From CAZYTX01 sp964650485 (GTDB lineage Bacteria > RBG-13-61-14 > DATKZS01): a stretch of 59,710 nt of DNA. The number at the start of each line of letters is the position of its first letter. Positions within the stretch are counted from its first letter, which is position 1. This document shows positions 33,383 through 41,804 of this stretch, one piece after another. The translations under genes and the position numbers were made by a program. The notes under the pieces are model-generated. The model was given only the letters and a program-made list of their open reading frames with translations, was not told where the DNA came from and ran no database searches. The stretch covers positions 1 to 59,710 of the forward strand of contig CAZYTX010000022.1 of the NCBI GenBank assembly GCA_964650485.1, given 5' to 3'.

Positions 33383-34777
33383 ATGGCAAAAATCGGTTTT
33401 ATAAAACCTCTGCAAGAATTAAAGTACTCATCCAGCTTGAGCCCTCCCATGGGCATTATGTACCTGAGCTCGGCGCTCAAGCATCACGGACACGAAACCT
33501 CTCTCCTGGACCTCAGACTCGCTGACAGAGACAGGAAGGCATTGCTCGACTGGATGAGGGAGTTCAACCCCGACCTGGCAGGCATAAGTGCGTTGTCCAG
33601 CGAAGCACTTTCAGCGCACCGGGTCGCGGCGGAGGTCAAGTCGTCTTTTCCGGATACTCCGGTGGTTATGGGAGGACCTTACCCTACCGTGTCCCCGGGG
33701 AGAGTGATGGAGGACGCGAACGTTGACTACTGCTTCATGGGGGAGGGAGAGGAACAGTCCCCCCGGCTGGTGGAGTCCATTCTGGACGGCAAAGGAGTCC
33801 CCGATCGCGTGCCCGGTGCGGGCTTCAGGCGGGACGGCGAGGTGGTCTTAAACGACAAAGCCCCTCCCATCGAGGACGTGGACCAGGTCCCCATGCCCGA
33901 CTGGGAGATAATAGATAGAGAGGCGTATTTCAAAAGCGTAAGGGCTCAACTCGTTTACAAGCACAGGAACTACATGCCCCTGTTCACCTCCCGGGGGTGC
34001 CCGTACCAGTGCGCCTACTGCCACAAGATCTTCGGCAAGAAGTTCAGGCCCCACTCCCCGGAGCGCGTCATGGAGGAGATCAAAACGCTCCATGACAAGT
34101 ACGACATACGGGAGTTCCAGGTGTGGGACGACATCTTCAACCTGGACCACGGCCGGGCGGTGGACATCGCGGAGAGGATCATTGACTTCGATAAAGACCT
34201 GTATCTCAACTTCCCAAACGGCGTGCGCGGGGACATCATGGACAGGGACTTGATAAGGATGCTTAAGAGGGCGGGAACTTTCAAGATAAACTACGCCGTC
34301 GAGACCGCCAGCCCCCGGCTGCAAAAACTTATAAGGAAAAACGTTAACCTGGATAAGCTACGGGAGATTATAGAAATAACCGACCGGGAAGGAATACTGC
34401 AGCTCGGGTTCTTCATGCTCGGGTTCCCCGCCGAGACCGAAGAGGAGATGACAAAGACGGTCCAGTATGCCAAGGAGAGCAGGTTGCACATGGCGCAATT
34501 TTTCGTGGTGAACCTATTCGAATGCACTGACCTGGTCGGGATCGCCGCGTCTGCCGGCGTTGATACAGAGAAGGAGCTTGTACGCTACGATTACCAGAAG
34601 CCAAGACAACAGATATCCAGCGTCCCCCTTCCGAGGCTGGAAAAGATACTGAAGAAGGCCAACCGCGAGTTCTACCTCGACCCCCGGCGCATGGCCCGGC
34701 TCCTGTATCTATTCCCCAATAAAAGCCATCTGCCCGTCTACGCCTGGCTGTTCGCCCGGCTGGCCCTGCTCGGATGA
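33383..34777 (+). CDS. B12-binding-domain radical-SAM protein, copy 2
   Basis: 464 residues, the same length as its neighbour, with matching blocks: IGFIKPLQELKYSSSLSPPM at the N-terminus, TSRGCPYQCAYCHKIFGKKF with the three cluster cysteines, WDDIFNLDHGRAVDIA, YAVETASPRLQKLI and the C-terminal REFYLDPRRMARLLYLFPN. The shared blocks show a tandem duplication; the divergence suggests two steps of one pathway, or two substrates. Cytoplasmic. With the upstream membrane protein it may modify a lipid or lipid-linked sugar (inference). Confidence 0.9.
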   Translation: MAKIGFIKPLQELKYSSSLSPPMGIMYLSSALKHHGHETSLLDLRLADRDRKALLDWMREFNPDLAGISALSSEALSAHRVAAEVKSSFPDTPVVMGGPYPTVSPGRVMEDANVDYCFMGEGEEQSPRLVESILDGKGVPDRVPGAGFRRDGEVVLNDKAPPIEDVDQVPMPDWEIIDREAYFKSVRAQLVYKHRNYMPLFTSRGCPYQCAYCHKIFGKKFRPHSPERVMEEIKTLHDKYDIREFQVWDDIFNLDHGRAVDIAERIIDFDKDLYLNFPNGVRGDIMDRDLIRMLKRAGTFKINYAVETASPRLQKLIRKNVNLDKLREIIEITDREGILQLGFFMLGFPAETEEEMTKTVQYAKESRLHMAQFFVVNLFECTDLVGIAASAGVDTEKELVRYDYQKPRQQISSVPLPRLEKILKKANREFYLDPRRMARLLYLFPNKSHLPVYAWLFARLALLG

Positions 34778-34814
34778 GTCGCTGCTTGCAAGCGTATCCG
34801 GGACGCGGCCCTGT

Positions 34815-34843
34815 TTGACAAAGTCCTGCCCATCGGTTTCAAT
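34815..34843 (+). promoter_or_regulatory. sigma-70-type promoter
   Basis: TTGACA (34815-34820), 17 bases, TTCAAT (34838-34843). Placed 43 bases before the acyl-CoA synthetase subunit gene. Confidence 0.5.
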
Positions 34844-34885
34844 TGCCTTGAATGAACGGCATGTACAGGGAGCCGCGGGCGAATA

Positions 34886-36367
34886 ATGGCCGGTATTGAC
34901 GTAAGCTCTTACAGGCCCATATTTTACCCCGAGAACCTGGCTGTGATCGGGGCCTCGGAAAGCCCCATGAAGTTCGGGGGCATGTTCCTGCGGGCCATCT
35001 TGTCGCACGGTTACAAGGGAGATATCTACCCCGTGAACCCCCGAGGGGGGACCATACACGGCATGAAGGCCTACGCGCGGGTCGAAGACATACCCGGTCC
35101 GGTGGAATTCGCTGTAATATCCCTCCCGGCGGCGCACGTGCCGGATGCGGTCAAGGCCTGCGCGCGCAAAGGCATCAAGGGCGCCGAGATACTCTCGGCC
35201 GGGTTCCGCGAGGCCGGGCCCGAGGGCGCCGCGCTCGAGCGCGAGACGCTTGAAGAAGCCCGGAAAGGCGGGGTCCGGCTCATAGGCCCCAACTGCTTCG
35301 GGGTTTACTCGCCAGAGGCGGGGCTCACCCTTATGCCGGGCGCGGACTTCTCGAGAGAGCCGGGCCGGGTTGGGCTCATATCCCAGAGCGGCGGCGGGGC
35401 GTGCGACGTTGCGTACATGTGCATGGGCAGGAGCGTGCACTTCTCCGTGGTGGTGAGTTACGGCAACGGCATGGACCTAAGCGCGGCCGAGCTGCTCTCC
35501 TACTTCGAGGCTGACGAGGCCACCGGCATAGTGGGCGCTTATATCGAGGGGGTGGATGACGGCAGGGAGTTCTTCAATGCCCTCAAATCCTGCGCGCAAA
35601 AGAAGCCGGTGGTGGTGCTCAAAGGCGGCCTGTCAACACAGGGCCACAGGGGCACCATGGGTCACACCGGGTCTATGGCCGGCTCGACAGAGACCTGGAA
35701 GGCGGCTTTGAAAAGCGCTGGGGCCATACAGGCCGGGGACTCCCGGGACCTGGTGGAGTGTCTCATGGCCTTCAACTGCCTGGAGGGTTTTACCGGGGGA
35801 GGCGCCGGCATCCTGGCCGGGGGAGGACTCCGGTGCGTGGACGGCCTGGACTCGGCTTCTGAATACGGCTTTGCTGTGCCCGAGCTGGACCCCGGGACCG
35901 CGGCAAAGATCCAGTCCCTTCTCCCGCCCGCGGGCGGGAGGGGAGCAAACCCGGTGGACCTTGCAAACCCGGTCATGTCTCCGGATGTCATAAACCCGGT
36001 GATGGAGATGCTATCGGAAAGAGATGACATCGGCTTCATGGTCATATACCAGATGCTCTTTTACCTCTTGAACGAGCAGAGAAAAATGAGGGCAGCGGCC
36101 GGGGATGGCGGGTTCAAGATCGAGTACCACACCCAAATAGCGGAAAAGGCAAGGGAGATAAGGGAGAAGACCCAAAAGCCGCTTGCCATGGTGCTGGTGG
36201 ACGTGGCCTCACACCCGGAGCACCAGGAGACAGAGCTCGGCAGGATGGAGGCCAGACTGCATTACACCGCGAACATGGTCCCCTGTTTTGATACGGGCTA
36301 CCAGGCGTTCTCGGTGATGAGGAGGGTGGCGGATTATTACCTGAGAAGAAAAACGGACAACCATTAA
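34886..36367 (+). CDS. ADP-forming acyl-CoA synthetase, alpha (CoA-binding/ligase) subunit
   Basis: 493 residues. A CoA-binding Rossmann domain (about 10-140; NLAVIGASESPMKFGG, IYPVNPRGG) and two succinyl-CoA-ligase-like domains (about 150-460) follow the alpha-subunit order. The phosphohistidine loop is visible as MGHTGSMAGSTE. These enzymes make ATP from acyl-CoA or run in reverse. The ATP-grasp beta subunit is not fused and not next to the gene, so it must be elsewhere. AGGGAG lies about 15 bases before the ATG. An AsnC/RAM gene follows 24 bases downstream. Confidence 0.88.
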   Translation: MAGIDVSSYRPIFYPENLAVIGASESPMKFGGMFLRAILSHGYKGDIYPVNPRGGTIHGMKAYARVEDIPGPVEFAVISLPAAHVPDAVKACARKGIKGAEILSAGFREAGPEGAALERETLEEARKGGVRLIGPNCFGVYSPEAGLTLMPGADFSREPGRVGLISQSGGGACDVAYMCMGRSVHFSVVVSYGNGMDLSAAELLSYFEADEATGIVGAYIEGVDDGREFFNALKSCAQKKPVVVLKGGLSTQGHRGTMGHTGSMAGSTETWKAALKSAGAIQAGDSRDLVECLMAFNCLEGFTGGGAGILAGGGLRCVDGLDSASEYGFAVPELDPGTAAKIQSLLPPAGGRGANPVDLANPVMSPDVINPVMEMLSERDDIGFMVIYQMLFYLLNEQRKMRAAAGDGGFKIEYHTQIAEKAREIREKTQKPLAMVLVDVASHPEHQETELGRMEARLHYTANMVPCFDTGYQAFSVMRRVADYYLRRKTDNH

Positions 36368-36391
36368 GGTGTCGGAAAGAGAGGGGGCATT

Positions 36392-36670
36392 ATGGTAACT
36401 GCTATTGTTTTGATCAATGCAAAAAGGGACAGGATACCCGAGACCGTGCAGGCCCTGGTGGACCTTCCGGGCGTGGCCGAGGTCTACTCGGTGGCCGGGC
36501 ACTACGATGTGGCGGCCATCATCAGGGTGAAGGAGAACGAGCAGCTCGCGGACCTGGTCACCAAGAAGATGCTCCGGCTGGAGGGCATCGAGAAGACCGA
36601 GACCCTGATAGCTTTCGAGGCCTTTTCAAAGTATGACCTTGAAAGGATGTTCGTAATCGGAATGGATTGA
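36392..36670 (+). CDS. Lrp/AsnC ligand-binding (RAM/ACT-like) domain protein
   Basis: 92 residues, a stand-alone RAM domain: VTAIVLINAKRDR, the helix after ETVQALVDLPGV, the conserved YSVAGHYDVAAII, and the strand ETLIAFEAFSKYD. It lacks the DNA-binding helix-turn-helix of full Lrp proteins. Stand-alone members bind amino acids and assemble into rings, and may modulate Lrp or enzymes. It likely shares a transcript with the acyl-CoA synthetase subunit and could sense an amino-acid-derived acid (inference). Confidence 0.9.
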   Translation: MVTAIVLINAKRDRIPETVQALVDLPGVAEVYSVAGHYDVAAIIRVKENEQLADLVTKKMLRLEGIEKTETLIAFEAFSKYDLERMFVIGMD

Positions 36671-36677
36671 AAAAGGT

Positions 36678-37061
36678 TCAGTGGGACGTATAGGGCACTT
36701 CTGGCACGAGCTTCTCGGCTTTGATATTCATCACGTAAGTGTATCGGTTGGCGAACAGGTGCAAGTCGTAGGTGTACTTGCACACCATCTCCGCCTCCTG
36801 CCCCACCTCGCCGTAAAAGGTGCAGTCTTTCCACATGTTCACCGGGACCTTGTGCCTGTCAGCCCAGTTTTGTAAATTTGAGTACATCTCCTCCCGATCA
36901 ATTACCGAGAGGCGGAGCATCTCCGTTCTCATCCTGTCCTCGAATTCCCATTTTGCTGAATATACCGGAGCCAGCTTCATGGTCATGTAAATGCCTCCGG
37001 CGACAATGACAACCACAAGGATAACCCAGATGGTCGCATCCCCGGCTATTGACCTGCGCAT
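36678..37061 (-). CDS. single-pass membrane-anchored protein, unknown function
   Basis: 127 residues. One N-terminal transmembrane helix (about residues 9-30, ATIWVILVVVIVAGGIYMTM) is followed by a soluble domain of about 95 residues with no recognised motif. GGAGAACC about 4 bases before the ATG at 37061 supports that start over 37088. Converges with the RAM-domain gene after 7 bases. Proteins of this length and topology are common in Desulfobacterota without known function. Confidence 0.65.
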   Translation of the reverse strand: MRRSIAGDATIWVILVVVIVAGGIYMTMKLAPVYSAKWEFEDRMRTEMLRLSVIDREEMYSNLQNWADRHKVPVNMWKDCTFYGEVGQEAEMVCKYTYDLHLFANRYTYVMNIKAEKLVPEVPYTSH

Positions 37062-37191
37062 ATCCGGTTCTCCTCCGAATGAAAGCAAGATTCTTTTAAC
37101 GCCACCTCAATTTATTTATAACATGGAGGATGGAAGCTTTCAAGTCCGGCCCTGTGGTATCAATTCCGCAAAGCCGGTTTGTTTTTTTCTT

Positions 37192-37377
37192 TCAAGCCTT
37201 GGAATTGATGGAGGTTTTTAGGCTGGGGTGGTTTGGCGACAAAGTCGCGGGCTTTTTTGCTCTGGGGGTCTTTGTTGGCGTGGTTTTGGGGGCAATATGC
37301 ACGGTGCGCTCGCAGCACTGGTCGCAGTGCTTTAACTTATAGACCTTCTCAAGGCAAGCGAAGAACCTCTTGCTCAT
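37192..37377 (-). pseudogene. possible remnant of an insertion-element gene coupled to the DUF6788 gene
   Basis: A 61-codon frame starts at the ATG that overlaps the DUF6788 stop (ATGA), a coupled arrangement. It reads MSKRFFACLEKVYKLKHCDQ and then becomes lysine/threonine/proline-rich, unlike a folded protein. DUF6788 genes usually precede a transposase, so this may be the first residues of one with the rest deleted. Interpretation is inference. Confidence 0.35.
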
Positions 37378-37703
37378 TTGCTCTTCTTAGCTTCCAGCTT
37401 CCGCCAGTGAGCCTCGGAGATCACCTCCATAAGCCCCTTCGCCTCCTTATAGTTCTCGATCCACTGCTTCACCTCTTGCAGTTGCTCAGATGGCACCGTG
37501 CGCATGCGGGTCTTGCCCTTGTTGTGCTGCTCGACCACGGTGGAGACGTGCTTCTCGCCCCGGGCGCAGCGGCAGTTTGGGTTTCCGCACCTGGTCTTCA
37601 GACTGACCAGGCTCCCCCGCAGCAAGCCCTTGTCCCTGAACAGCAGGTGCAGCTTTGACCTTGCCTTCCTTTCCTTGTCGGATTGTCCGCTTCGATGTTT
37701 CAT
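37374..37703 (-). CDS. DUF6788 family protein, insertion-element accessory ORF
   Basis: 109 residues, basic, containing SLKTRCGNPNCRCARGEKH, a four-cysteine possible zinc site, and QLQEVKQWIENYKEAKGLM. This is the DUF6788 pattern, which is typically the first ORF of a transposon unit. GAGGAGGA stands 4 bases before the ATG at 37703. No full transposase accompanies it, so it is probably a decayed or orphaned element. A near-perfect palindrome lies 16 bases upstream of the start. Confidence 0.75.
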   Translation of the reverse strand: MKHRSGQSDKERKARSKLHLLFRDKGLLRGSLVSLKTRCGNPNCRCARGEKHVSTVVEQHNKGKTRMRTVPSEQLQEVKQWIENYKEAKGLMEVISEAHWRKLEAKKSK

Positions 37704-37718
37704 TGCTTCCTCCTCACC

Positions 37719-37752
37719 CGTGATATTTAATATTGTTATATTAAATAACACG
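37719..37752. promoter_or_regulatory. 34-base palindrome upstream of the DUF6788 gene
   Basis: CGTGATATTTAATAT (37719-37733) and ATATTAAATAACACG (37738-37752) are inverted with one mismatch, around a TGTT centre. It is AT-rich, fits a repressor operator overlapping the promoter, and could also be an element terminus. Confidence 0.55.
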
Positions 37753-37929
37753 GTGAAAGTCAAGCCCTTTTTCAATCGCGACTTTGCTAAGCGATGGGCC
37801 AAGCAAGATTTCTATCGTTGATATGATGAGTTATGATGGTGTCTTTTCGGGGTTGCGGAATTGCTGCTTGACACCCCCCAGCTTTACACTTTCGATTCTT
37901 GGCAATCCCGGGTGAGAGTCAACAGGAGT

Positions 37930-37958
37930 TTGACATCGCCCATTAAAGCGCCTATATT
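37930..37958 (+). promoter_or_regulatory. strong sigma-70 promoter of the DUF465-ilv unit
   Basis: A perfect TTGACA (37930-37935) and TATATT (37953-37958) lie 17 bases apart. Transcription would start near 37965, so a GTG at 37967 cannot be the start of the next gene; the ATG at 37994 is used. Confidence 0.75.
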
Positions 37959-37993
37959 ACTTTTCTGTGAATAGGGAGGGCAACATACAAGGC

Positions 37994-38239
37994 ATGATCA
38001 GTATGGCGCCGGAGGACCTGGAGATCGCTGGAAAGCTGCGCGAGAGCGACCCCGAGTTCAAAATGCTCTGGGACGAGCACCTGAGCCTCAAGAAAAGGCT
38101 GAAAGAGCTCACCAATAAAGATTTCCTTACCTCCGATGAAGAAGCCGAGATTAAAAAGATAAAAAGAACAAAGCTGCTTGGAAAAGACAAGATGGCCATG
38201 AAGATTAACCAGTATAAGGTGGTCGTACCCTCTGGATGA
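37994..38239 (+). CDS. YdcH/DUF465 family protein, also possible leader ORF of the ilv attenuator
   Basis: 81 residues, a two-helix coiled-coil hairpin of the DUF465 family: APEDLEIAGKLRESDPEFK, then LSLKKRLKELTNKDFLTSDE and KIKRTKLLGKDKMAMKINQY. Relatives normally end about there. This one adds VVVPSG, with three consecutive valine codons GTG GTC GTA (38219-38227) just before the stop. AGGGAGGG stands about 13 bases before the ATG; a second ATG follows at 38003. A terminator and ilvD-ilvB-ilvN come next on the same strand. DUF465 proteins have no agreed function; the tail suggests this frame is also a valine sensor (inference). Confidence 0.85.
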   Translation: MISMAPEDLEIAGKLRESDPEFKMLWDEHLSLKKRLKELTNKDFLTSDEEAEIKKIKRTKLLGKDKMAMKINQYKVVVPSG

Positions 38240-38291
38240 ATGACCTCCGGGAAGGAGCTTAAAACCCCGGTGGTCATGCCGGGGTTTTTTT
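38219..38291 (+). promoter_or_regulatory. putative transcription attenuator of ilvDBN
   Basis: Three Val codons (38219-38227) are followed by two mutually exclusive hairpins. Antiterminator: GACCTCCGGG (38242-38251) with CCCGGTGGTC (38266-38275), nine of ten pairs. Terminator: 38261-38270 with 38279-38288. They share bases 38266-38270. A ribosome at the DUF465 stop (38237-38239) would cover the antiterminator's first arm; one stalled at the valine codons would leave it free. Confidence 0.6.
38261..38291 (+). terminator. intrinsic terminator before ilvD
   Basis: Stem AAAACCCCGG (38261-38270) with CCGGGGTTTT (38279-38288), an 8-base loop, and a run of seven T's (38285-38291). Only 19 bases separate it from the ilvD start, so no independent ilvD promoter fits between them. 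Confidence 0.85.
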
Positions 38292-38310
38292 ATGAAAAAG
38301 GAGACGAGAT

Positions 38311-39999
38311 ATGAAGTCGGACAGATCAAGGAAGGGGGTGGAAAGGACGCCCAACCGGGCCCTGCTGCGCGCCACCGGGGTGACCGGAGCGGACATGAAA
38401 AAGCCCTTCATCGGGATAGCGTCAAGCTTCACCGACCTGATACCCGGCCACACCGGGATGCGCGAGCTTGAGAGGGCCATCGAGAACGGGGTGTACGCGG
38501 CTGGCGGCAGGCCCTTTATATTCGGCGTGCCGGGCATCTGCGACGGCATAGCCATGGGCCACGAGGGAATGAAGATGAGCCTGCCCAGCCGCGAGCTCAT
38601 AGCAGACGTGATCGAGTCGGTGAGCGAGGCCCATGCTTTGGACGGGCTGGTGCTGCTCACCAACTGCGACAAGATCACGCCGGGCATGCTCATGGCCGCG
38701 GCCAGGCTTGACATACCGTGCATCGCAGTGACCGCGGGCCCCATGCTGTGCGGCTTTTATCAGGGAAAGCGGCTCACCCTGGTGCGGGACACCTTCGAGG
38801 CGGTGGGGCTGTACCGGGCCGGAAAGATAAAGCGCTCCGAGCTCGATGCATTGGAGGCCGAGGCATGCCCGGGCCCGGGGTCCTGCCAGGGGCTCTACAC
38901 GGCCAACACCATGGCGTGTCTCACCGAGGCCATGGGAATGAGCATGCAGGGGTGCGCGACCGCAGTGGCAGGGTCTGCAAAAAAGAACAGGATCGCCTAT
39001 GAAAGCGGACAGCAAATGGTCGCCCTGGTGAAAAAAGAGACGGGCGCAAGGACCATAATCAACAAGAGGAGCATGGAGAACGCCATCAGGATGGACATGG
39101 CGCTGGGAGGCTCGACCAACTCTGTGCTCCATCTTACCGCCATTGCCAGGGAGGCCGGAGTAGACCTGCGCCTCCAGCGTTTTGACGAATTATCTCTTGA
39201 CACTCCGACCCTTACCAGGCTGCGGCCAGCAGGGGAGCACGCCATGGAGGACCTGGACAGGGCCGGGGGCATCACCGCAGTCATGTACCAGTTGAAAGAC
39301 AAGCTCCTGGACAATCCCACGGTAGAGGGAAAATCCCTAAAGGGGGTCCTTGCAAAAAAGCCCTGGCACGACCCCGGGGTCATCCGCTCCCCCCGGGACC
39401 CTTACATGAGTGAAGGGGGCATAGCCGTGCTTTACGGGAACCTTGCCCCGGAGGGCGCGGTGATAAAGCAGTCCGCGGTCAACCAGGATATGATGAAGTA
39501 TGAGGGAAGGGCCGGGTGCTATGATTCCGAGGAGGAGGGAATGGAGGCTATACTATCGGAGAAGGTGAAGCCGGGCGACTTCGTGGTCATCCGCTACGAG
39601 GGGCCCGCGGGAGGCCCGGGCATGAGGGAGATGCTCTCGCCCACCTCCGCGCTCATGGGTATGGGCCTGGGCGAAAAGGCGGCCCTGCTCACGGACGGGA
39701 GGTTCTCCGGGGGCACCAGGGGGCCGTGCATAGGCCACGTCTCGCCCGAGGCCGCTGCCGGGGGCCCCATAGCCGTCATAAAGAACGGGGACAAGATAAT
39801 GCTGGACATACCGAAGCGCAGGCTCGCCCTGAAGCTTAGTAAAAGCGAGATCAATAAAAGGCTTAAGCAGATGAAGCCGAGGCCGAAGAAGGTAAACAGA
39901 GGATACCTCTCGAGGTACGCGGACATGGTGGGGAGCGCGGCCGGAGGGGCGGTATTCGAAAGCGAGTCAAGGACAAATAGAAAGGACAGTGAGAGGTGA
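38311..39999 (+). CDS. ilvD: dihydroxy-acid dehydratase
   Basis: 562 residues, full length. Converts 2,3-dihydroxy-isovalerate and -methylvalerate to the keto acids of valine and isoleucine synthesis. Family signatures: GVPGICDGIAMGHEGM, LTNCDKITPGMLMAA and GPGSCQGLYTANTMACL with the Fe-S cysteines, and the C-terminal LTDGRFSGGTRG with the catalytic serine region. AAAGGAGA lies 6 bases before the ATG. First gene of ilvD-ilvB-ilvN, 6 bases before ilvB, and preceded by the DUF465 gene and a terminator. Confidence 0.97.
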   Translation: MKSDRSRKGVERTPNRALLRATGVTGADMKKPFIGIASSFTDLIPGHTGMRELERAIENGVYAAGGRPFIFGVPGICDGIAMGHEGMKMSLPSRELIADVIESVSEAHALDGLVLLTNCDKITPGMLMAAARLDIPCIAVTAGPMLCGFYQGKRLTLVRDTFEAVGLYRAGKIKRSELDALEAEACPGPGSCQGLYTANTMACLTEAMGMSMQGCATAVAGSAKKNRIAYESGQQMVALVKKETGARTIINKRSMENAIRMDMALGGSTNSVLHLTAIAREAGVDLRLQRFDELSLDTPTLTRLRPAGEHAMEDLDRAGGITAVMYQLKDKLLDNPTVEGKSLKGVLAKKPWHDPGVIRSPRDPYMSEGGIAVLYGNLAPEGAVIKQSAVNQDMMKYEGRAGCYDSEEEGMEAILSEKVKPGDFVVIRYEGPAGGPGMREMLSPTSALMGMGLGEKAALLTDGRFSGGTRGPCIGHVSPEAAAGGPIAVIKNGDKIMLDIPKRRLALKLSKSEINKRLKQMKPRPKKVNRGYLSRYADMVGSAAGGAVFESESRTNRKDSER

Positions 40000-40005
40000 A
40001 GCATC

Positions 40006-41739
40006 ATGGATGAGATGACTGGCGCGCAGATACTAGTCGAGTCTCTTAGGAAAGAAAACGTCGAGGTGGTGTTCGGGTACCCCGGGGGGGTGCTCCTTAA
40101 CATCTTTGACGTGCTTTTCGACTCTGACCTGGAGTTCGTGCTCACAAGGCACGAGCAGGGAGCGGCCCACGCCGCGGACGGCTATGCCAGGAGCACGGGC
40201 AAGGTGGGGGTGTGCATGGCCACCTCGGGACCGGGAGCCACCAACCTTGTTACCGGCATTGCCACCGCTTCCATGGACTCGGTGCCCATGGTGGCCCTGA
40301 CCGGCCAGGTGCCCAGGGCCATCATCGGGGGCGACGCCTTCCAGGAGGCGGACATAGTGGGGATCACCAGGCCCATAACCAAGCACAGCTACCTGGTGCA
40401 GGACGTAAGGGAGCTTTCCGGCATCGTAAAGGAGGCCCTCCACATCGCGTCTTCGGGAAGGCCGGGCCCGGTGCTCATAGACCTGCCCAAGGACGTGATG
40501 GCGGAAAAGACCGGGTACAATCATCCGGACTCGGTCGTAATCCCGGGCTACAAGCCGGTGTACACGGGGAACCCGAAGCAGATAGACCGGGCGGTGCGGG
40601 CCATGGAAAAGGCATCCAGGCCGGTGATCTACGCGGGCGGGGGGGTTATCATATCGGGGGCTTCGGAGGAGCTTCATAGCTTCGCCCTCTCCCAGAACAT
40701 CCCGGTGACCATGACCCTGCTCGGCCTGGGCGGGTTCCCGGGAGACCACGAGCTATCCCTGGGCATGCTGGGCATGCACGGCACTTATGCAGCCAACATG
40801 GCCGTAAGCGACTGCGACCTGCTGATAGCAATAGGCGCAAGGTTCGACGACAGGGTCACCGGAAAGATCGAGGAGTTCGCTCCCAATGCTACAATCATCC
40901 ACATTGACATTGACCCTTCTGCCATATCCAAGAACGTGGTGGTGGACCTGCCCATAGTGGGTGACGTGCTCCCGGTTATGAAGGAGGTGACAAAGCGCAT
41001 CAAGCCGCCCGACGACGTGAGCAAGGCCGCGCGGAAAAAATGGGTGGAACGGGTAAAGTCATGGAAGGAGGAGCACCCCCTGTTCTACGAGAGCTCGGAC
41101 AAGAACATAAAGCCGCAGTACGTGGTGGAGAAGATTCACCAGCTCACCAGGGGCGAGGCCATAATATGCACGGAGGTGGGCCAGAACCAGATGTGGGCCG
41201 CGCAGTTCTACCGCTTCAACCGGCCGCGCAGGTTCTTAAGCTCAGGTGGGCTCGGCACCATGGGTTACGGGTTCCCCGCGGCCATCGGGGCCCAGATAGG
41301 CAACCCGGACTCGACCGTGGTTGACATAGCGGGCGACGGCAGCTTCCAGATGAACATCCAGGAGCTGGCCACCGCGGTGCAGAACTGCCTGCCGGTCAAG
41401 GTGGCCATATTGAACAACCAGTTTCTGGGCATGGTGAGGCAGTGGCAGGAGATGTTCTTTAATAGGCGCTACTCCCACACCTGCCTGGCGGTGGAGCCGA
41501 ATTTCAAGGCCCTGGCCGAGGCCTACGGGGCCAGGGGATTTACGGTCACTGATCCTTCGGATGTCGAGCCGGTGCTGTCCGAGGCGCTCTCGATCCCGGA
41601 GCCTTGCGTGATGGACTTCCACGTGGACCGGGAGGAGAACGTGTATCCCATGGTGCCGGCCGGCGAGAGCATAAGGAACATGATCCTGGCTGACAAGCCC
41701 GCGGGCAAGAAGAAAAGGAAGCTGAAGGCGCTGAAGTAG
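40006..41739 (+). CDS. ilvB: acetolactate synthase, large subunit
   Basis: 577 residues, full length for the catalytic subunit. Joins pyruvate to a second keto acid using thiamine diphosphate, FAD and Mg. Visible features: RHEQGAAHAADGYARSTG with the catalytic glutamate, TSGPGATNLVTG, IGGDAFQEAD and the TPP/Mg motif GDGSFQMNIQEL ... NNQFLGMVRQWQ. GAGAGGTG precedes the ATG. Followed after 65 bases by the regulatory subunit gene. Confidence 0.97.
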   Translation: MDEMTGAQILVESLRKENVEVVFGYPGGVLLNIFDVLFDSDLEFVLTRHEQGAAHAADGYARSTGKVGVCMATSGPGATNLVTGIATASMDSVPMVALTGQVPRAIIGGDAFQEADIVGITRPITKHSYLVQDVRELSGIVKEALHIASSGRPGPVLIDLPKDVMAEKTGYNHPDSVVIPGYKPVYTGNPKQIDRAVRAMEKASRPVIYAGGGVIISGASEELHSFALSQNIPVTMTLLGLGGFPGDHELSLGMLGMHGTYAANMAVSDCDLLIAIGARFDDRVTGKIEEFAPNATIIHIDIDPSAISKNVVVDLPIVGDVLPVMKEVTKRIKPPDDVSKAARKKWVERVKSWKEEHPLFYESSDKNIKPQYVVEKIHQLTRGEAIICTEVGQNQMWAAQFYRFNRPRRFLSSGGLGTMGYGFPAAIGAQIGNPDSTVVDIAGDGSFQMNIQELATAVQNCLPVKVAILNNQFLGMVRQWQEMFFNRRYSHTCLAVEPNFKALAEAYGARGFTVTDPSDVEPVLSEALSIPEPCVMDFHVDREENVYPMVPAGESIRNMILADKPAGKKKRKLKALK

Positions 41740-41804
41740 TGGGCGCGGGCCGTGTAAGCGGCTTTTTTAGAGTGGTCGAACAAAGGACTTAAGGGAGGCC
41801 CACA

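Noticed and set aside
38261..38311. A separate ilvD promoter between terminator and gene
   Set aside because: Only 19 bases remain and they hold the ribosome binding site; no -35/-10 pair fits.
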